Below are positions 1 to 39,089 of a stretch of DNA of 64,000 nucleotides, piece after piece. The notes beneath the pieces were generated by a model. That model made no database searches. It saw only the letters and a program-made list of their open reading frames with translations, and had not been told where the DNA came from. The number at the start of each line of letters is the position of its first letter. Positions within the stretch are counted from its first letter, which is position 1. The position numbers and the translations under genes are program-made. This DNA is from Pterobdella sp. o SKG-2022 (Eukaryota; Annelida; Clitellata; Hirudinida; Piscicolidae), in contig OZ038320.1 in NCBI GenBank assembly GCA_964035795.1, positions 10,103,726 to 10,167,725 on the forward strand. Direction: 5' to 3'.

Positions 1-624
1 TAATTAACTAAGGGATTTGAGTTAGGTTTTTAGAAAAATAGATATATTTATTTTTATTGAAAGTTTCTTCAAAGATTTTCTTGTTACATTGTCGTTTTAT
101 TTGTGTTGTAAAATTTCACTACTTGACTTGAAACTTGTAATGTAACATGTTATAAAAACTGAAAATTCATATCAAAAACTTCTGTAGAACAACTCGCTCT
201 GGAAAAAAATTATTAATAACATTCTGAAATATCATTAAAGTTGTATTTAAAAAGCGATAAAAGATAAAAACAAGGGCTTCGAACAAAGTTATTGTTTATA
301 GCAAATCTACAGCTATTTTATCGATCTCCTCTGAGCTAGTCTTACTCCATCTTCTTCATCATCATCATTATTAATTTTTTTCATAATAGAGTGTATGGAT
401 TAATAAGTAATAAAAAGATACAACTATATGTGAAATTTTCTCCCGTATTTTAAGAAAAATCTAATAAAACCTCGATTGAAACATAATAGAACTTATGTGA
501 TAATTTTTTCAAAGTTTTTTAAGTAAACATCAAAGAGTTTGTTTTTAAAAAATTGAACAGAAAAAACAAAACTAGAACCAAAAGATAGATGAAATTTACA
601 AGTTGACAAAATTAACACTTGAAA
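1..624. other. 5' flank of the ferlin gene
   Basis: AT-rich, stop-dense in all frames. I see no coding homology and no clear TATA or initiator that I would commit to. It probably holds the promoter and 5' UTR of the ferlin gene. Confidence 0.5.
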
Positions 625-22721
<22,097 letters not shown>

Positions 22722-24164
22722 TAGTGTTGAAGACTGATTTGTATCAGCCGTTTTGTTTAAATATAGTCGTTTAAATGAAACTATATGAAGTTATTATTAA
22801 AATCAATAATCAAAGACGTTTTTCAAGGGCTGTATATTTGTTGGATTTTTTGTTTTTTTATATTTCTCAAAAGACATGATTATTCTTGAAAAATGTGAAA
22901 GTTAAATCTTTTATGGTTATGTATAAATTGAAAAAATACTTGAATTTTTTAAGCATGTTATCAAAATTTTGGAAGTGAAAATTTTCTTTTAAATATTACA
23001 AACGATTTTTAAAAGCTTAATTTTTTCATAATTTATAGCTTTATCAATTTAGTTTTATAATAAGTTTCAAAATTTATTATATTCATAACTTATATAATTT
23101 TCAATAAAGATAATGTGTCAAAACTTTTATATTAATTCTCTAAATGAAAATCTATTTTGAACTGAAACCTCTCAAAAAAATATTAATTTGTATAGTTTAG
23201 TATGTGTATTTTCTGTGGGAATTGGGTTGTTTAAATGTTGCAGTTAATCGTGATGACTGAAACACATGTAGACTCAATATGATATTACCATGTAATTTTA
23301 ATTACTTTACTTTGCAGCCTGCAAGACTTGAATCCCATATTATAGTGAATCCTTATTGAAATATTTTAATATAAAATTTATTTTCAATTACATTCATCAA
23401 TTAAGAATGCTCTTTTTTTATTTCAAGTATCAATATAAGTGACAGTAAATCTATTTATAATCTGTATATCTTAAATATATCATGGCATAAACTTAATTAA
23501 CTACCCACGTAACATTAATAAACATGTCAAATAAGGTTCCATTAATCTTCAACTCTCCCATTTGATATATTGTAATATGCATAGTAAAATCAGCAGCATA
23601 TGATCGATACAATCGTAAGACTTATAACACGGAAATTAACATCAAATCACGAAGTTTTGTTTGAATGTCATAAATATGAAACTACATAAAAAATTTACCA
23701 AAAATAAAATACGAAGTTTTCAATATGTCTACATTATCATTGGTAATATTTATTTAAACAAGTCAAAAATCGTTAAAAATAGACTTAGGTAAATAAGTTA
23801 GAAGCAAGCTCATTTCAAAAAAAGATGTTAGTTAAGAAAATAATCTACACCTCAGTGGGATTTGGCTATATCATGTTTAGATCGTTATAAGTCTATAAAA
23901 CGTTTCAATAATGATTTTGAGCTAGGTTTAATAGAATCTTAACGAAGATGGTGTTTGAAAATCGAGTAATGTTGCTAAAAGAATCATGTCAAAAAACACA
24001 AATGGAATCGCCTATTTGTGAGAATATATTTGTAAACGTGTTGGTCTAATGAGAAAAAACAAGCCAGATTTCAAAATTTGAAGTTTAAAATTAATTCTAT
24101 ATCAAAATAAATTTTACAAAGAGATATGTGTAGAAAAGGAATAATGACAGATGATGATATAAAT
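22722..24164. other. Intergenic, between convergent ferlin and GALE genes
   Basis: AT-rich with no coding homology. A canonical AATAAA for the ferlin lies at 23103-23108. I see no convincing poly(A) signal for GALE. Confidence 0.5.
23103..23108 (+). terminator. Candidate poly(A) signal of the ferlin gene
   Basis: AATAAA 382 nt after the stop codon, the first canonical hexamer I noticed downstream on the plus strand. Confidence 0.4.
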
Positions 24165-27958
<3,794 letters not shown>

Positions 27959-30900
27959 TCAAAAAGTGGCTAAGTTTTGATTGGTTGAATGTCGTACAAC
28001 AACACCTCCTGCTCTCGATCCGTCTTTTGATGTCAATGACAGCTCCCTAATGTCATGGTCAACTTCTGTGGTTCCTTCAAATGATACACTGCCAATGAAT
28101 TCATCAAAAAAGGCTTTCTTGTGCCACACCTGTTCAATCATGAAACGTTAACATTTTTTTAAAGTAATTCTATACGATTGAATTTAGCTGAAATAGTAGT
28201 ATGTTTTTCGAATAACCTCAACGAAAATAGGGTTTTCGCTTGAATATCTGCGGTGAAAAAGAGCTGAAAGATTGAATTCAGGATTCGATGAATTCTTCAC
28301 CACAAGACTCCTCACCTTAGAGGATAAAAGAGCATATAGCAATTTCACATTTAAATCTTTAAACAATTTATAAATCTTGTTTTATATGCGAAATGGAAAA
28401 ATATTTAAAAATCTTTTATGAAAATATTAACTAATTCAAAACTACTTCATCTCTTTCATTCTTCAATATAACATAGGCATCAGTAGATTCTGTAAAAATA
28501 TTTTATAATATCTAAAAAAGTTTGCTTAAAGAAAGTTTTTAATACAACTACTAAGGAAGTTTGTGAGTTTTTGAAGCGCTGAAAAAATATATATTCGAAG
28601 GCATAACCACTAACCCGCGTTTGACATGTCTTTCCTGACCAAATTCACACCCCTCACTACACATACCTGATTTATACACGTTTTATTTAGTACTAACTCA
28701 TTTAAAATACAAACTGCCAAACTATTCTCATTTCTACTAAACCTAAAATAATATGTATTCAATTTTAATCAACTAACAAAATACAACTTATAAAAATCTA
28801 AAAAAAAACATTTGATTTTACTTAAATGGCACCGAGTATCCAATAAATTCTTAAATGATAACTATTTAAATAATATACAACAAACTCCAATGAGTTCAAG
28901 CCATACTTGAGTGACAAGAGTTGGCAGTTGGTGGTATGGCAGGCATGACAAACACCCCTCAGTAGGCTCATCCTGCTCCAGGAGTCTGATGGTTAGAGAA
29001 GGCATTATAGGTTGCAAGATTTAAACATGTGTGAAAATGGTTTGAAGTGTTCAAGTCGATTTAACAACATTCATTGTTTAATCTATAAAGACAAATTAAA
29101 AACCATAATAATATGCTGAAAAATTAACAAAATCATCATTTGTATGAAGGATAAAACACTAACACAGCTTTTTCTCGGCATCTCAGGTAAACCCTGATCA
29201 GAAAGGGTCCAACTTCACCACTCCTGAACTTGCAAGCCACCACCACATACCTCCCTTTGCTTACCTGCTTCCTCAACAATACACTGCGTCTGTTCAAGTG
29301 TAGTTATAAGCTTTTGCTAAAGCTTTTCAGCTTAATATTAAATTTTTCATTAAAGGTTATATTTTTTAAACTTGTTTGAATTTTTCCATTAAAATTCAAT
29401 TTAATACATTTAGCTCAATTTTTCAAAGTAATGAACATTATTTTTAGACATTTTTATTTGAAAACTTCCACAATTAACCTGTTGATGAACTCCGAAGAGA
29501 AAGCCTCCCTTGGCAGCCTATGCAGACGATACTGTCTATTGTCTTCTACCTACGTATGAGTTTCAATGCTAATGAGCACTCATTTTCATAACGAAAAGTA
29601 AATTTTGAGATGATTTAAATGAAATAATTAACCTTATTACTAGCTTTCCGGCTTTAGTACTATAATATTGCCACACCCATTATTTGAAAATTAACATATT
29701 CAAGAAAGGAGGCAAATGCTAATTAAAAGTTTATCAAATTTATCGAAATTATATAAAATACCTTTTCAGATTCTTTACAAACTTAAATCTTTTAGTTTGC
29801 AATAAATTTCATGACCTCTTGTGTTTAACTAACATATTTCATTGTACAGTCTTATTTATTATTAACTGAAAAATCAAAAATGAAAACAAACGTGTTTTGA
29901 AAAATTTTTCATACTTCTGAATAAAATTTAACAAAAATGCAAATAATAATAACTAATGACTTTGAGGACAGTGAAACCAATTGCAGTGAGTGTGTCTCCT
30001 TGCTCCTTCACGTTCTTCTGTGTCAGCACTATTATTACCTCGCCTTTCTCTTCTGTCATACTGAACGCAAACTGTAATAATTCAAGCTATTATATAGAAT
30101 AATAGTTAAAATTCAAGCATTTATGGTGTAACTGAGACATATTAACAATCGAAAATCAATTAATTTTAAAAATAAATATACATGTTTGCAAGAGCAACAA
30201 TTTTGAGAAGTTGGAACATATATATAAGATGTGCAGAAGTTCATTCCTTTGCTTCAATTGTTTAGGCCTCATTTATTAAAATTATTTCAACATACAAGAT
30301 TTAAAAATATGCAGCCGGGTGTTTAAAATCAACTTTTATTTTAAATCTTCAAGTTATACAGCACAATGAATCAATATTGTTAACAACTAATCTATAATTC
30401 ATTTTATTAGACTTTCAAACCCTAAAAATTACCATCAAACACTAGACAATTCGCATCATTCAATACATACAAGCAACACCAATGGTTCAAACCTGTGGAT
30501 TGTTCAGAAAAGTCTCTCTATTGTTGATGCACCCACCACATCGGTCAGGCCCCTTCCACTCACTTGACAGTTCAGATAAGTACCTGGAGGTGGCCATCAT
30601 GGCGTAGTTATATGAAATGTTCAGTTTATTGAACCAAATAATTAACAAAGCTTTTCGTTACTAGAGTAGCATTACCACTATTTGAGAAGTATATTAATGC
30701 TTCTCCCTACCATTAAACACTAGTGATTGACATTCTTTCAATATTCTTTATAACCAACCATCTGTTGAGACTGAAGCAGCTGACATTGAGGCGGTGACAA
30801 ACAGCCAAATGTTGGAAGTTGGTGCAGAAGTCATCAAACGTCATCCTGTAGGTTTGCATGTATATTTGTTATTTAGTTGATTAATGTAGGTTTCCCCATA

Positions 30901-33900
30901 TCATTGTTATTTGGTTGATTTAAGGAGGTTTTGCATATATCCTTATGATAGTTTTGAGGAATGTAGGTCTCCATATATCATTGGGGTCTTGTTGAGAGAT
31001 GTATGCTTTATACAATTTTTTGACTTAGAAGTTCAAATAAAAAAAATTTATCAACTAAAGAAAATAAAATTTTTTGTTTAAGTTTGTTAATTATAAAAAT
31101 ATTATAAGATTTGTAATCTAACTAACAGTAAAATTTAATATCATACAGAGCAGAAATTGATTAATCTTGAAAAACTCACCAAAACTCGCCATCATCATCA
31201 AACGTCAGTCCAATCTTGCTTCGAGCTGAAGATGTGATCTTGTTCCATTCGGCAGATCTGATGCAAAAAATTATTTCAATGTGTTTTTCTGTTGTTAGTA
31301 TATTTGAGCCTGTAATATATAATAAATACTTATGGCTATTACACTGTTTTCATGTCCTATTCTATAAAAAACATCGAAATGAAAAAATGAAATATTGAAT
31401 TCAATAAATTGAATCGTCCGTTTATTATTTAAATTATCCAACTTCCATTAAAACAATCCATCTATCTATCCCTTGGAGCATTTATCTACCGACCCAACAT
31501 TAATACCACAAGCACACCACAACTATTAATACAAACACACCATCATCATCATCATTCTCCTCCTGTTTAGAGTCCATTTTCCTTAGCAGAGAGGAAGGCA
31601 ACCACAGCAATATAAAACATTTAGCTATCCCTTAAAGCATCATTCAACCGATTCAATTGAAAGACAATCTTTGAAAAGGACACCACAAACACCAACACAC
31701 CCATCACTGAAAGCACCCTTCCACTCAGCTCCTCCCCAAGGATTCCTCAGCCGTATCATCGGCAACTTCTCTCTGTTGATAAAACTGAACAGACCCGTTC
31801 CCTTGAGATAAATCTGTGATTTTTTAATTGCGTGATTATATGTATAAAAATCAATAATAAAAAATTTACGACGAGTATTATGTTGAATATTTTTATTTTA
31901 GACTTATCGTAAGGTTATTAATAACAGATAAAAATTATTTTCAAGTGCAGTTTGTTATACATTAATTCTAAATTAAATTGAACAGAGCTTATTAATATTT
32001 ATAACATGTATTGTATGAACTGAATCCTAGAGGTCATCAACCGATAGGATCTAACCCTTTTAATGGCGGTGATAGAGTAGGCATGCCCTATAACCAAACC
32101 CATGTCTGTTCGTTTCTCCATGTCGTCTTGGTTGTTCGACTGTTTGTTTTGTAAAATCTTACAAGCACGCTTCATGTCACAGTAGAAATAAATAATATGC
32201 TTGTTAAAGCGTAATATATAAAAAATGAAGGTTTTATTTTATAAATATTCACAACCGTATTGATAAAGAAAAACTATGTCAGTTTTGACATGAAATTAAA
32301 TATTACTTTAAACATTTGAAACTATTTTATGAATAGAAAACTACAGTTTCTGAATGGCATTGATAAGCAGTGCACGAACCGGAATAGAGGCAGCCATCAG
32401 GGAATGTTCCCTGAAGTGGCGTTTAACAGTCATGAAAAACTCCTCCCTCGACTCTGCATTCTCTAACGATTCATCCTTGTGCAGGTATGTTATCTCTGAA
32501 ACACCTGTTTCGATATTAAGATTATTCAATCAAATAATTAATCCCTCGAATAATCAATCAATTATTTAAATATCTATTCATTCTATTACAAAGCTAATCA
32601 TTTATTGAGTCTTTCATATTCTTTTTGATTCTACTTTAATAAGAGTGTGGCTTGTTATCTAATGAAACATAAGATGATTTAGACTTAGATAGGAAGGATT
32701 TATAGTGATTTAATGGTTTAAACCAAAAACTTTCTATGACTTTTTCAACCCCCATTTGTTCGCCTAGACAAAAAACGTACCTTTTCTTCCTCATCGTCAT
32801 TTAAACACTTCTCGAAATATTTATAAATTTTCTTGAAATAGTTTTAATTCCATAATATTTTGCCCATACAATTTTTAAATATTTTTCTAGTATAAATATT
32901 TTAAAATTTTTTATAATAAAACATTTTTTTGACTATTTGTATAATTTTTACAATAAAAATTGAAAAAATTTTATTGATGAATCATGCTTTAATCAATATA
33001 GTATTTGTGATTGCTTTGTTTGATTTATGAGATTGAACGCTAAATAATGTTATCAAATCTTCATGATAACATTAATATTCTAATATTTATACCAGTATTA
33101 TTATATATAATGAAACTCACTCGAACATAAAATTTCTATGTGTTATAGATTTATTTGACTAAATAAGAAATTTTATTACTTAAATGAAGTTTTTAAAACT
33201 AAATGAATACCTAAAAGTAACCATTAATATTTGATTTTGATAGTTTTCAAAACTATTTTAAATAGAGGCACTATTTTAGACAGATAAAAAGATAGATGGT
33301 TATATGGGAAATGGAATATTACAAAAGAAGGTTTATAACTCCCTTGTGTAATGATTTTCATTCGATTCTAACTGGTGCCTCGGTAATAATCTTATAAAAA
33401 ACACTAATGATACAGGATGCAAGCAAATAAAAACTCTGAAAAAAATTTTTTTAAATAGATAACTTTTTTATTCAGATGAATAAGCTTTAAATTACAAAGG
33501 AAGCTTTCATACAATTAAGTTATTTGATGAATATATCAAAATTTTAAAAAATAAAATAACTATTCACTATAATAAGCACTATATTTTTGGGTAGGTTTGA
33601 AATTTATTATTGATTTAAAAAAGATGAATCAGCCGAAAAAATCAATGTTGCATTGAAAAGAGTCTTTTCAAGGTAATGTACTATTTATTCGTCATTGACG
33701 TGACTAATATATCATCAATCCATTTTTAATATCTCATTCAATGGAAAGGCTGACTTCGAGATAGAACTTTCAAAAAGCTCAACCCTTGGTAAAAAAAACG
33801 GGCTATAAAAAGGATTTGATTGATTCAAGCTTATTGCTCATGCATTTCCATTTCATTTCATATTTTACTATTGAAAATAATTAATCCCTTTACACTAGGA

Positions 33901-36136
33901 AAATATTTTACTATGAAAATTGATTCTGATTGAAACAAAATCAATTCATTATAAAAAATTTTCAAAATAACATATTTTATGATTTTTCGTAATTTGATAT
34001 TTCAACCTCAAATGCCAAAAGACAAATACGTTAATGAACAGGGATGTTATTAATTAATAAATAAGGTTTTCCATGTAAGTCCCACAACTAAATCTTACTT
34101 TGAAATCATAAAAATATATCCTTCTTTAATAAATATATCAAAATTTCTCAAATATGAAGTATCAATTAAATGAAACAATCATACATGGGTAAGCCGACCC
34201 AAGCTGTCACTGCCTGCATATTTTCTCAAGCGTTTAAATTAAATTTTCATGTTAAATGATGTACATTATATTTTTGTTAGTTCTTCTCATATTATATAAT
34301 CTTGTATTTATTCTTAAATATATCTATACTATCAAAACGTTTGAAAACAAGTTCAGTAATAACCATATATGCTTGTGAAATGAGGTTTTTAAAGATACTT
34401 TCATCATAAAAAAATAAAATTTTCGACATACTCAACTTGGCCATAATTCATTAGATACTAATGAATTATGGCAAAGTTGAATATTTGGAAAATTTTAGTT
34501 TTTTTTATGATAAAAGTATCTTTAAAAAACCTCATTTTGTGAAGCATAAAAACGAAAATTATAAAATACAAGATACTTATGATGTCTCTAAAAGAATAAA
34601 CAACAAAACGAATGCTTCATTAAAATATAATCTTCCAACCCACAAGACTCAAAAGATGTTTAAACGTTCTCGTTAAAATGCACCCAGGATAATGTATAGA
34701 ATAGAACATTAAACCAAGACATGATAACAACATCAGAATATTGAAGCCATTAAAAGTCATTTCACCGTCTGTGTGTTATTTCAACGGCCCATCACTACAT
34801 AAGTGGATTTTTCGTCTTTTAAAAATAGTTTCTTTGTTTTATGCATTCATATATTCACGGGTTTATTTTCATATCAATAGAAAGTTGTTTTTAACTTCAC
34901 CGTCAATTGCATCAATATATGCTGTTTTCGTTTAAAAATGATGAAAATTTATAAATTTTATGGGTTTTGAAAGCATTATTGAATTTCCCTCAAATTCAAT
35001 ATTATTTGTATTATTCTCCTAAATTTGAAAAATAAACATTATTTTGAACACCTAATTCAACCAATTTGAGAAGACATTTATGATGATAATGATATATGCT
35101 TTGACATTGAAAACGATAGTTAGTACCACATAATGACACATTCTAAACAACATCTCACCTCCAGTAAAATCCTCTAAAGCCACAGCCAATTCCCCACCAT
35201 CCAATGCTTCATAACTGCCATACAATCTGTATATTATGAGAATGAATAAAACAAATAAAAACACATGTTAAAGTTATTTGAAACTATGCTAAGCTTACTT
35301 GGCATATGCTTTTTCAAGAAGAGCACTCCAAAACTCATTTTTAGAAACTGAGTGCAAAAATATGAGTTCCCTGCCTCTACATGGCAACAAATCATCAATG
35401 ACAACATCTGTCCACATTCCATATCTGAAATATAAAAGTAATATATGTAATTGAACTAATAAAAACTAATTAGATAATGATGAATTAAGCATTATATTTA
35501 TTTAAAAATTTATAAGTGTAAATTCCAAAAGTTGAACATAATAGTTTGTTTGAATATTACTCAAACTACCTCCAAAATCTGAAATGGAAAATTCCAGGAT
35601 GTTTATTATTAGGATTATATTCTTGTGAAGCCAAATCTGGTACAACCTGATACAATGAAAAAAAATAGAAAAATCACAATTTTGATGATTTTTGCTCAAA
35701 TTATTTCAATATTTGCCTTAAAACTTGAAAACATATAAAAATATTACCTTTGACCAATTTTCTTTGTCTGTAGCAAGACAAGAACAAGCAGCCACTAGCC
35801 AACAATTTCCTAATTCTCCTTGTATAAGATCATGACTACTCACTCCATCAACTACCAAACGGGGATCTGAGCAAATTTCCTTTAAAACAAATGTTTGAGA
35901 TTTCATCTAAATTGTTAATATTTTATACAAATAGTTATAAAAACTCTTATACTATAGTTAATACTTACACTCGGTCGTTTCCATTCAACGTATCCAAGAC
36001 TCTTATTTGAAACACTTTGGTTTATAGCAGGAAACTCATTATCAACAAATAACTCTCCACTATCTTCAGCAGCTTTTCTAAGTTTATGGTAATCTTGATT
36101 TTTAAATAAAATATCGTCGGAACCAAAAATACCCAT
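27959..36136 (-). CDS. CAPN5: Calpain-5-type cysteine protease, 19 exons, complete
   Basis: Intracellular Ca2+-activated Cys protease of the non-EF-hand (CAPN5/TRA-3) class. Exons: 36136-35969, 35879-35748, 35646-35570, 35424-35299, 35226-35159, 32504-32380, 32139-32056, 31801-31701, 31257-31180, 30845-30759, 30583-30493, 30071-29961, 29549-29479, 29289-29164, 28985-28907, 28666-28615, 28489-28446, 28315-28217, 28129-27959; phases all join. The protein is 629 aa; human CAPN5 is 640. The triad is visible: [15 protein letters not shown] (Cys), [10 protein letters not shown] (His) and [13 protein letters not shown] (Asn). C2L/domain III follows ([31 protein letters not shown]). The C-terminus is a C2 domain ([10 protein letters not shown] to DEFIGSVSF) instead of an EF-hand domain, which defines the CAPN5/6 group. 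It is predicted active because no triad residue is missing (CAPN6 lacks the Cys). Intron 5 (2.65 kb) carries a long hairpin. Confidence 0.96.
34368..34548. mobile_element. Long hairpin (MITE/foldback-like), family B
   Basis: Two arms of about 75-80 bp with a few mismatches flank the short centre ATTCATTAGATACTAATGAAT. The outer ends read TGAGGTTTTTAAAGATACTT and AAGTATCTTTAAAAAACCTC. It lies in calpain intron 5. Its ends are unrelated to those of the element at 15007. Confidence 0.7.
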
Positions 36137-36363
36137 TGAATTTATCTAATTAAAATACTTGACAACAAAACAACGAATAGTGTTCAAACTTTTAAAAGCA
36201 ATCATACATGCCTAATTATTTTTTAAATATAAACGTGTTTCAATTTTTTTCAAAAATTATTTGAATTTTTATTTTTATTTCATAATTTTTTTTTTAAATT
36301 CTAAAAACTCAATTAATAGTTAAGGTTTTACTTTTAAGTTCAAAAAGTTGAGTTAGGTTAAAA
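36137..36363. promoter_or_regulatory. Bidirectional promoter region, calpain / 193-aa gene
   Basis: The two start codons are divergent and 227 bp apart, so both promoters and 5' UTRs must lie here. The sequence is T/A homopolymer-rich and no TATA element stands out. Confidence 0.55.
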
Positions 36364-36945
36364 ATGAGCTCAGAAATTAAAAAATGGTTGGATTCGGTTT
36401 TAAAAGAAGTTGGATGGAATTATGAAGATTTAAAAAGTTCAGATGAAGAAGGTAATAATTTTTCATCACATAAGGATAAATTTTCTTTGAGTGCTTCTGA
36501 TGAAACTGATTTGGACAATGATAGTAGTCGATTCTATTATGAATCTTCACAAAGTGTCGTTCAGTTGAAATTATCAGATCAAGAGTTGCAGAAGATATTG
36601 AAAAATAATGTTGTTACAACAAAATCACATTTGGATCCACAAGCACAGTTGAAAGTTTATGATTTTTGTGTAGAAAAGGCCAAAAGAGAAAGGAAAAAAG
36701 TATCTCAAAATGATTTCAATGAAAAGATGCTTCCAGATGATTGCAAAAATTTTCAAGAACCAAATAAAAGTTTTATTTCATCAGAATTAGAAATGAAAAT
36801 CAAAGAAAGAGAATTGAAAAGAAGAAGGCAAACTTATAAAAACAAAAACATTTATTCAAAAAACAAAAATTATAAAGATGTACTCAAAAATTTAATAGAA
36901 AACCAAATGGAATATTTAAAAGATGAAATGAAAAATAAATCATGA
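36364..36945 (+). CDS. Unrecognised charged 193-aa protein, single exon
   Basis: I do not recognise this protein. The 193-aa frame is uninterrupted in a region where chance frames rarely pass 80 codons. It starts in good context (AAAATGAGC) just after a 5' leader of its own. The N-terminal half (about residues 1-90) is acidic and Ser/Asp-rich, for example DLKSSDEEGN and DETDLDNDSSR. Residues about 90-125 are Lys/Arg/Glu-rich and likely helical (VYDFCVEKAKRERKKV), and the C-terminus (about 145-193) is strongly basic and helical/coiled-coil-like (MKIKERELKRRRQ, KNLIENQMEYLKDE). There is no signal peptide or TM helix. Such composition suits a nuclear or cytoskeletal adaptor, but that is only inference. 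It is divergent to the calpain. An AATAAA overlaps the last codons; a better-placed one is near 37228. Confidence 0.75.
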   Translation: MSSEIKKWLDSVLKEVGWNYEDLKSSDEEGNNFSSHKDKFSLSASDETDLDNDSSRFYYESSQSVVQLKLSDQELQKILKNNVVTTKSHLDPQAQLKVYDFCVEKAKRERKKVSQNDFNEKMLPDDCKNFQEPNKSFISSELEMKIKERELKRRRQTYKNKNIYSKNKNYKDVLKNLIENQMEYLKDEMKNKS

Positions 36946-36958
36946 CACTGGTTTTCAT

Positions 36959-37135
36959 TTTATTATAGTCAGCATCTTTCCCTTTTCTAAGGTGTGCTTG
37001 ACTTTTCCTTATTTCTACTCTTCTTCTCCATTTCATCTTTTTATAGGCATTTTTGTATTTATACCAAAGTCTATGACAAATGTTTTTCATCATACCTTTC
37101 CAAACTAACCTTGGCCTTTCTCTGCTACCATCAAT
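36959..37135 (-). mobile_element. Possible degraded LINE reverse-transcriptase C-terminal tail
   Basis: A minus-strand open stretch contains SRERPRLVWKGMMKN and, further on, YKKMKWRRRVE. This resembles the RPRxxW ... KWRR tail that ends many non-LTR retrotransposon ORF2 proteins. No reverse-transcriptase core is present nearby. Weak, short match. Confidence 0.35.
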
Positions 37136-37422
37136 TTCAAAATTTTATGCCTGCTTCATAAAATCATCATTTTTTCACAGCATCACTTCTCATTTCTAAT
37201 TTTAGAAAAAAATTTTGAAATTTATTAAATAAAATGGTTTTCAAAACGCATGCATGTTTACTAGTTTACACTTAATCTAGTTTTTGTACAAATTGTAATT
37301 TTATTCAATTTTAAAATTATTTTTGTCAGACTGATTGTAAGAAAAATGGATTGCTAAATGCCAAGATTTAAAATCATGTTTTTTACTGAGAAAGTTTTAA
37401 ACCTGCTTATCTACTTTGTTGA

Positions 37423-37595
37423 TCTGTATAGCTTAATTGTTTAGTCATTAGACATTTTAGCTAAAGTAACCAGGTTCGATTTTGTGTGGGCCAACAGTTA
37501 ACATCTGTTCCACAGTGTGTTTTCACTACATTCAATTTGTAGCAGATGCTTTGATCTATAAGGAAAAATGCTTTATAAATACCTTATAACATTAA
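37423..37595 (+). repeat. tRNA-derived SINE, copy 6 (plus)
   Basis: Degraded A box (TGTATAGCTTAATTG), B box GGTTCGATTTTG, body GTTCCACAGTGTGTTTTCAC, 3' end ATACCTTATAACATTA. Intergenic. Confidence 0.85.
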
Positions 37596-39089
37596 GTTAC
37601 GTTTCAATAAAATTTTACATAATTTTATCAATAGAATCTCAGTTTTAGGTGGATAAAATTATAGATAATCAACTAATATACCATTCTTAAAGTGAAGAAT
37701 GCATTTTTACATCTTGAGTTTTTCTCTTGTTTCGAGGGTAAATTGTCTTGAGACACAAGTATTCATCTTTATCTAATAATATATTGTTATTACATGTTAT
37801 GCATCTAGCTTGTTAAACTCAAACCTAGAGTGATAAGCTGATCGACTACCTATAAATTATTTTTCAACTTAACTTGCCCATGGTAGGAGCGCAAGATATA
37901 TCAATTATAACTATATCAATGTAATAAAAAATTTATAAAGCAACCCTTAGCATCTTTGAGAGGCGCTCTGTGATAAATTTTTTAAATAATAGTTTTAAAT
38001 AATTAGTTTACAAGTTAGATAGATAATTTAAGTTGAAGAGATAGTGTTTCTTAAACAAAACCAGAAAAAGAAAAACAAATTTAGCATAAGAATGAAAAAA
38101 CATGGAACGAAATAATTATTATATTATATGCATCTTTTCACCTGAATTATTCAATTGTCCTTCGTGAGGTAGGAAACAAATTGAAAAAACATTCATCCAA
38201 TAGTGTGATAGCCCTCATAGCATCTGAGTGAGTTCTTAAAGCTCATTCTTTCAATTAGAATTTATCATCATAATTAATTATTCATCATCAACTAATTATT
38301 TATTTATAATTAATTATAATGGTTTAATAAATTATAATTAATTAAAACCGAGTATTTTAATATATATAATGCATACTGCCCCACAGATTCAAGCACAGAC
38401 ACTAAAACGACGTCTTTCCCCATCAACTAGCCCACCTCTCCACATTATAAATTGTGGTCGACGTTACCGCTCACAACTCTACGTCAATTTTTATCATTAT
38501 ATCATTACAAATTATCTGCTTTTCCACCTAAAAAAGACGCCAAAAATTCACCAATCTCAACTTGTGCCAGAAACATCGCGAATCACTCCACGTCGATCAG
38601 TAAAAACGTGTAAAACGCCTCTAATTGCTATTTTAATCTGCATTTATTCCATCTGAACAAACTATTTAAAAAATTAGAACACGCTTACAAAAGTTTACTC
38701 AGTATTAAAAAATGGTATAATTTCAAACAAATAAAAAATTTGATATCTTACGGTAACGATATCCTCAATGAAACCCCTTGAATTATCGTTTGACTTTCCA
38801 TTTGTCTTTTTTTAAATCATTTGAACACGTTTGAAACTTCATATTAGAGATTAAAATCATTTTTTGAGTTTGAAATGAATTTGATAATAGAAAAAAACAT
38901 TTGAGTGATAATTAAAAAACGAAGTTTTCTTTTGTTACAAGCTATAAATTAAACAGTGGAACACGCCTACAGCCCATTACTCCCTGAAATGCAGCGTCAA
39001 GTCTCTTTATTTTTTCTTTCAGAATTTCTTGACTGTACGCTACTTCAGAATCATCGTTTTCGTTATATGGTCATGTAAAACGCTTATTC
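37596..39089. other. Intergenic, no gene seen
   Basis: AT-rich. A stretch of tandem-looking TAATTATTA/ATTAATTA lies at about 38275-38345. Open frames here lack homology and codon structure. Confidence 0.4.

Noticed and set aside
31481..31680. Repeated CATC and similar motifs (CTATCCCTT...GCATTTATC) in a calpain intron
   Set aside because: Short, imperfect and with no defined unit; treated as simple-sequence intron DNA.
34461..34676. 71-codon plus-strand open frame in calpain intron 5
   Set aside because: It begins inside one arm of the long hairpin and has no recognisable domain; probably chance in AT-rich DNA.
38369..38656. 95-codon plus-strand open frame
   Set aside because: No homology, low-complexity composition and no supporting neighbouring exons.
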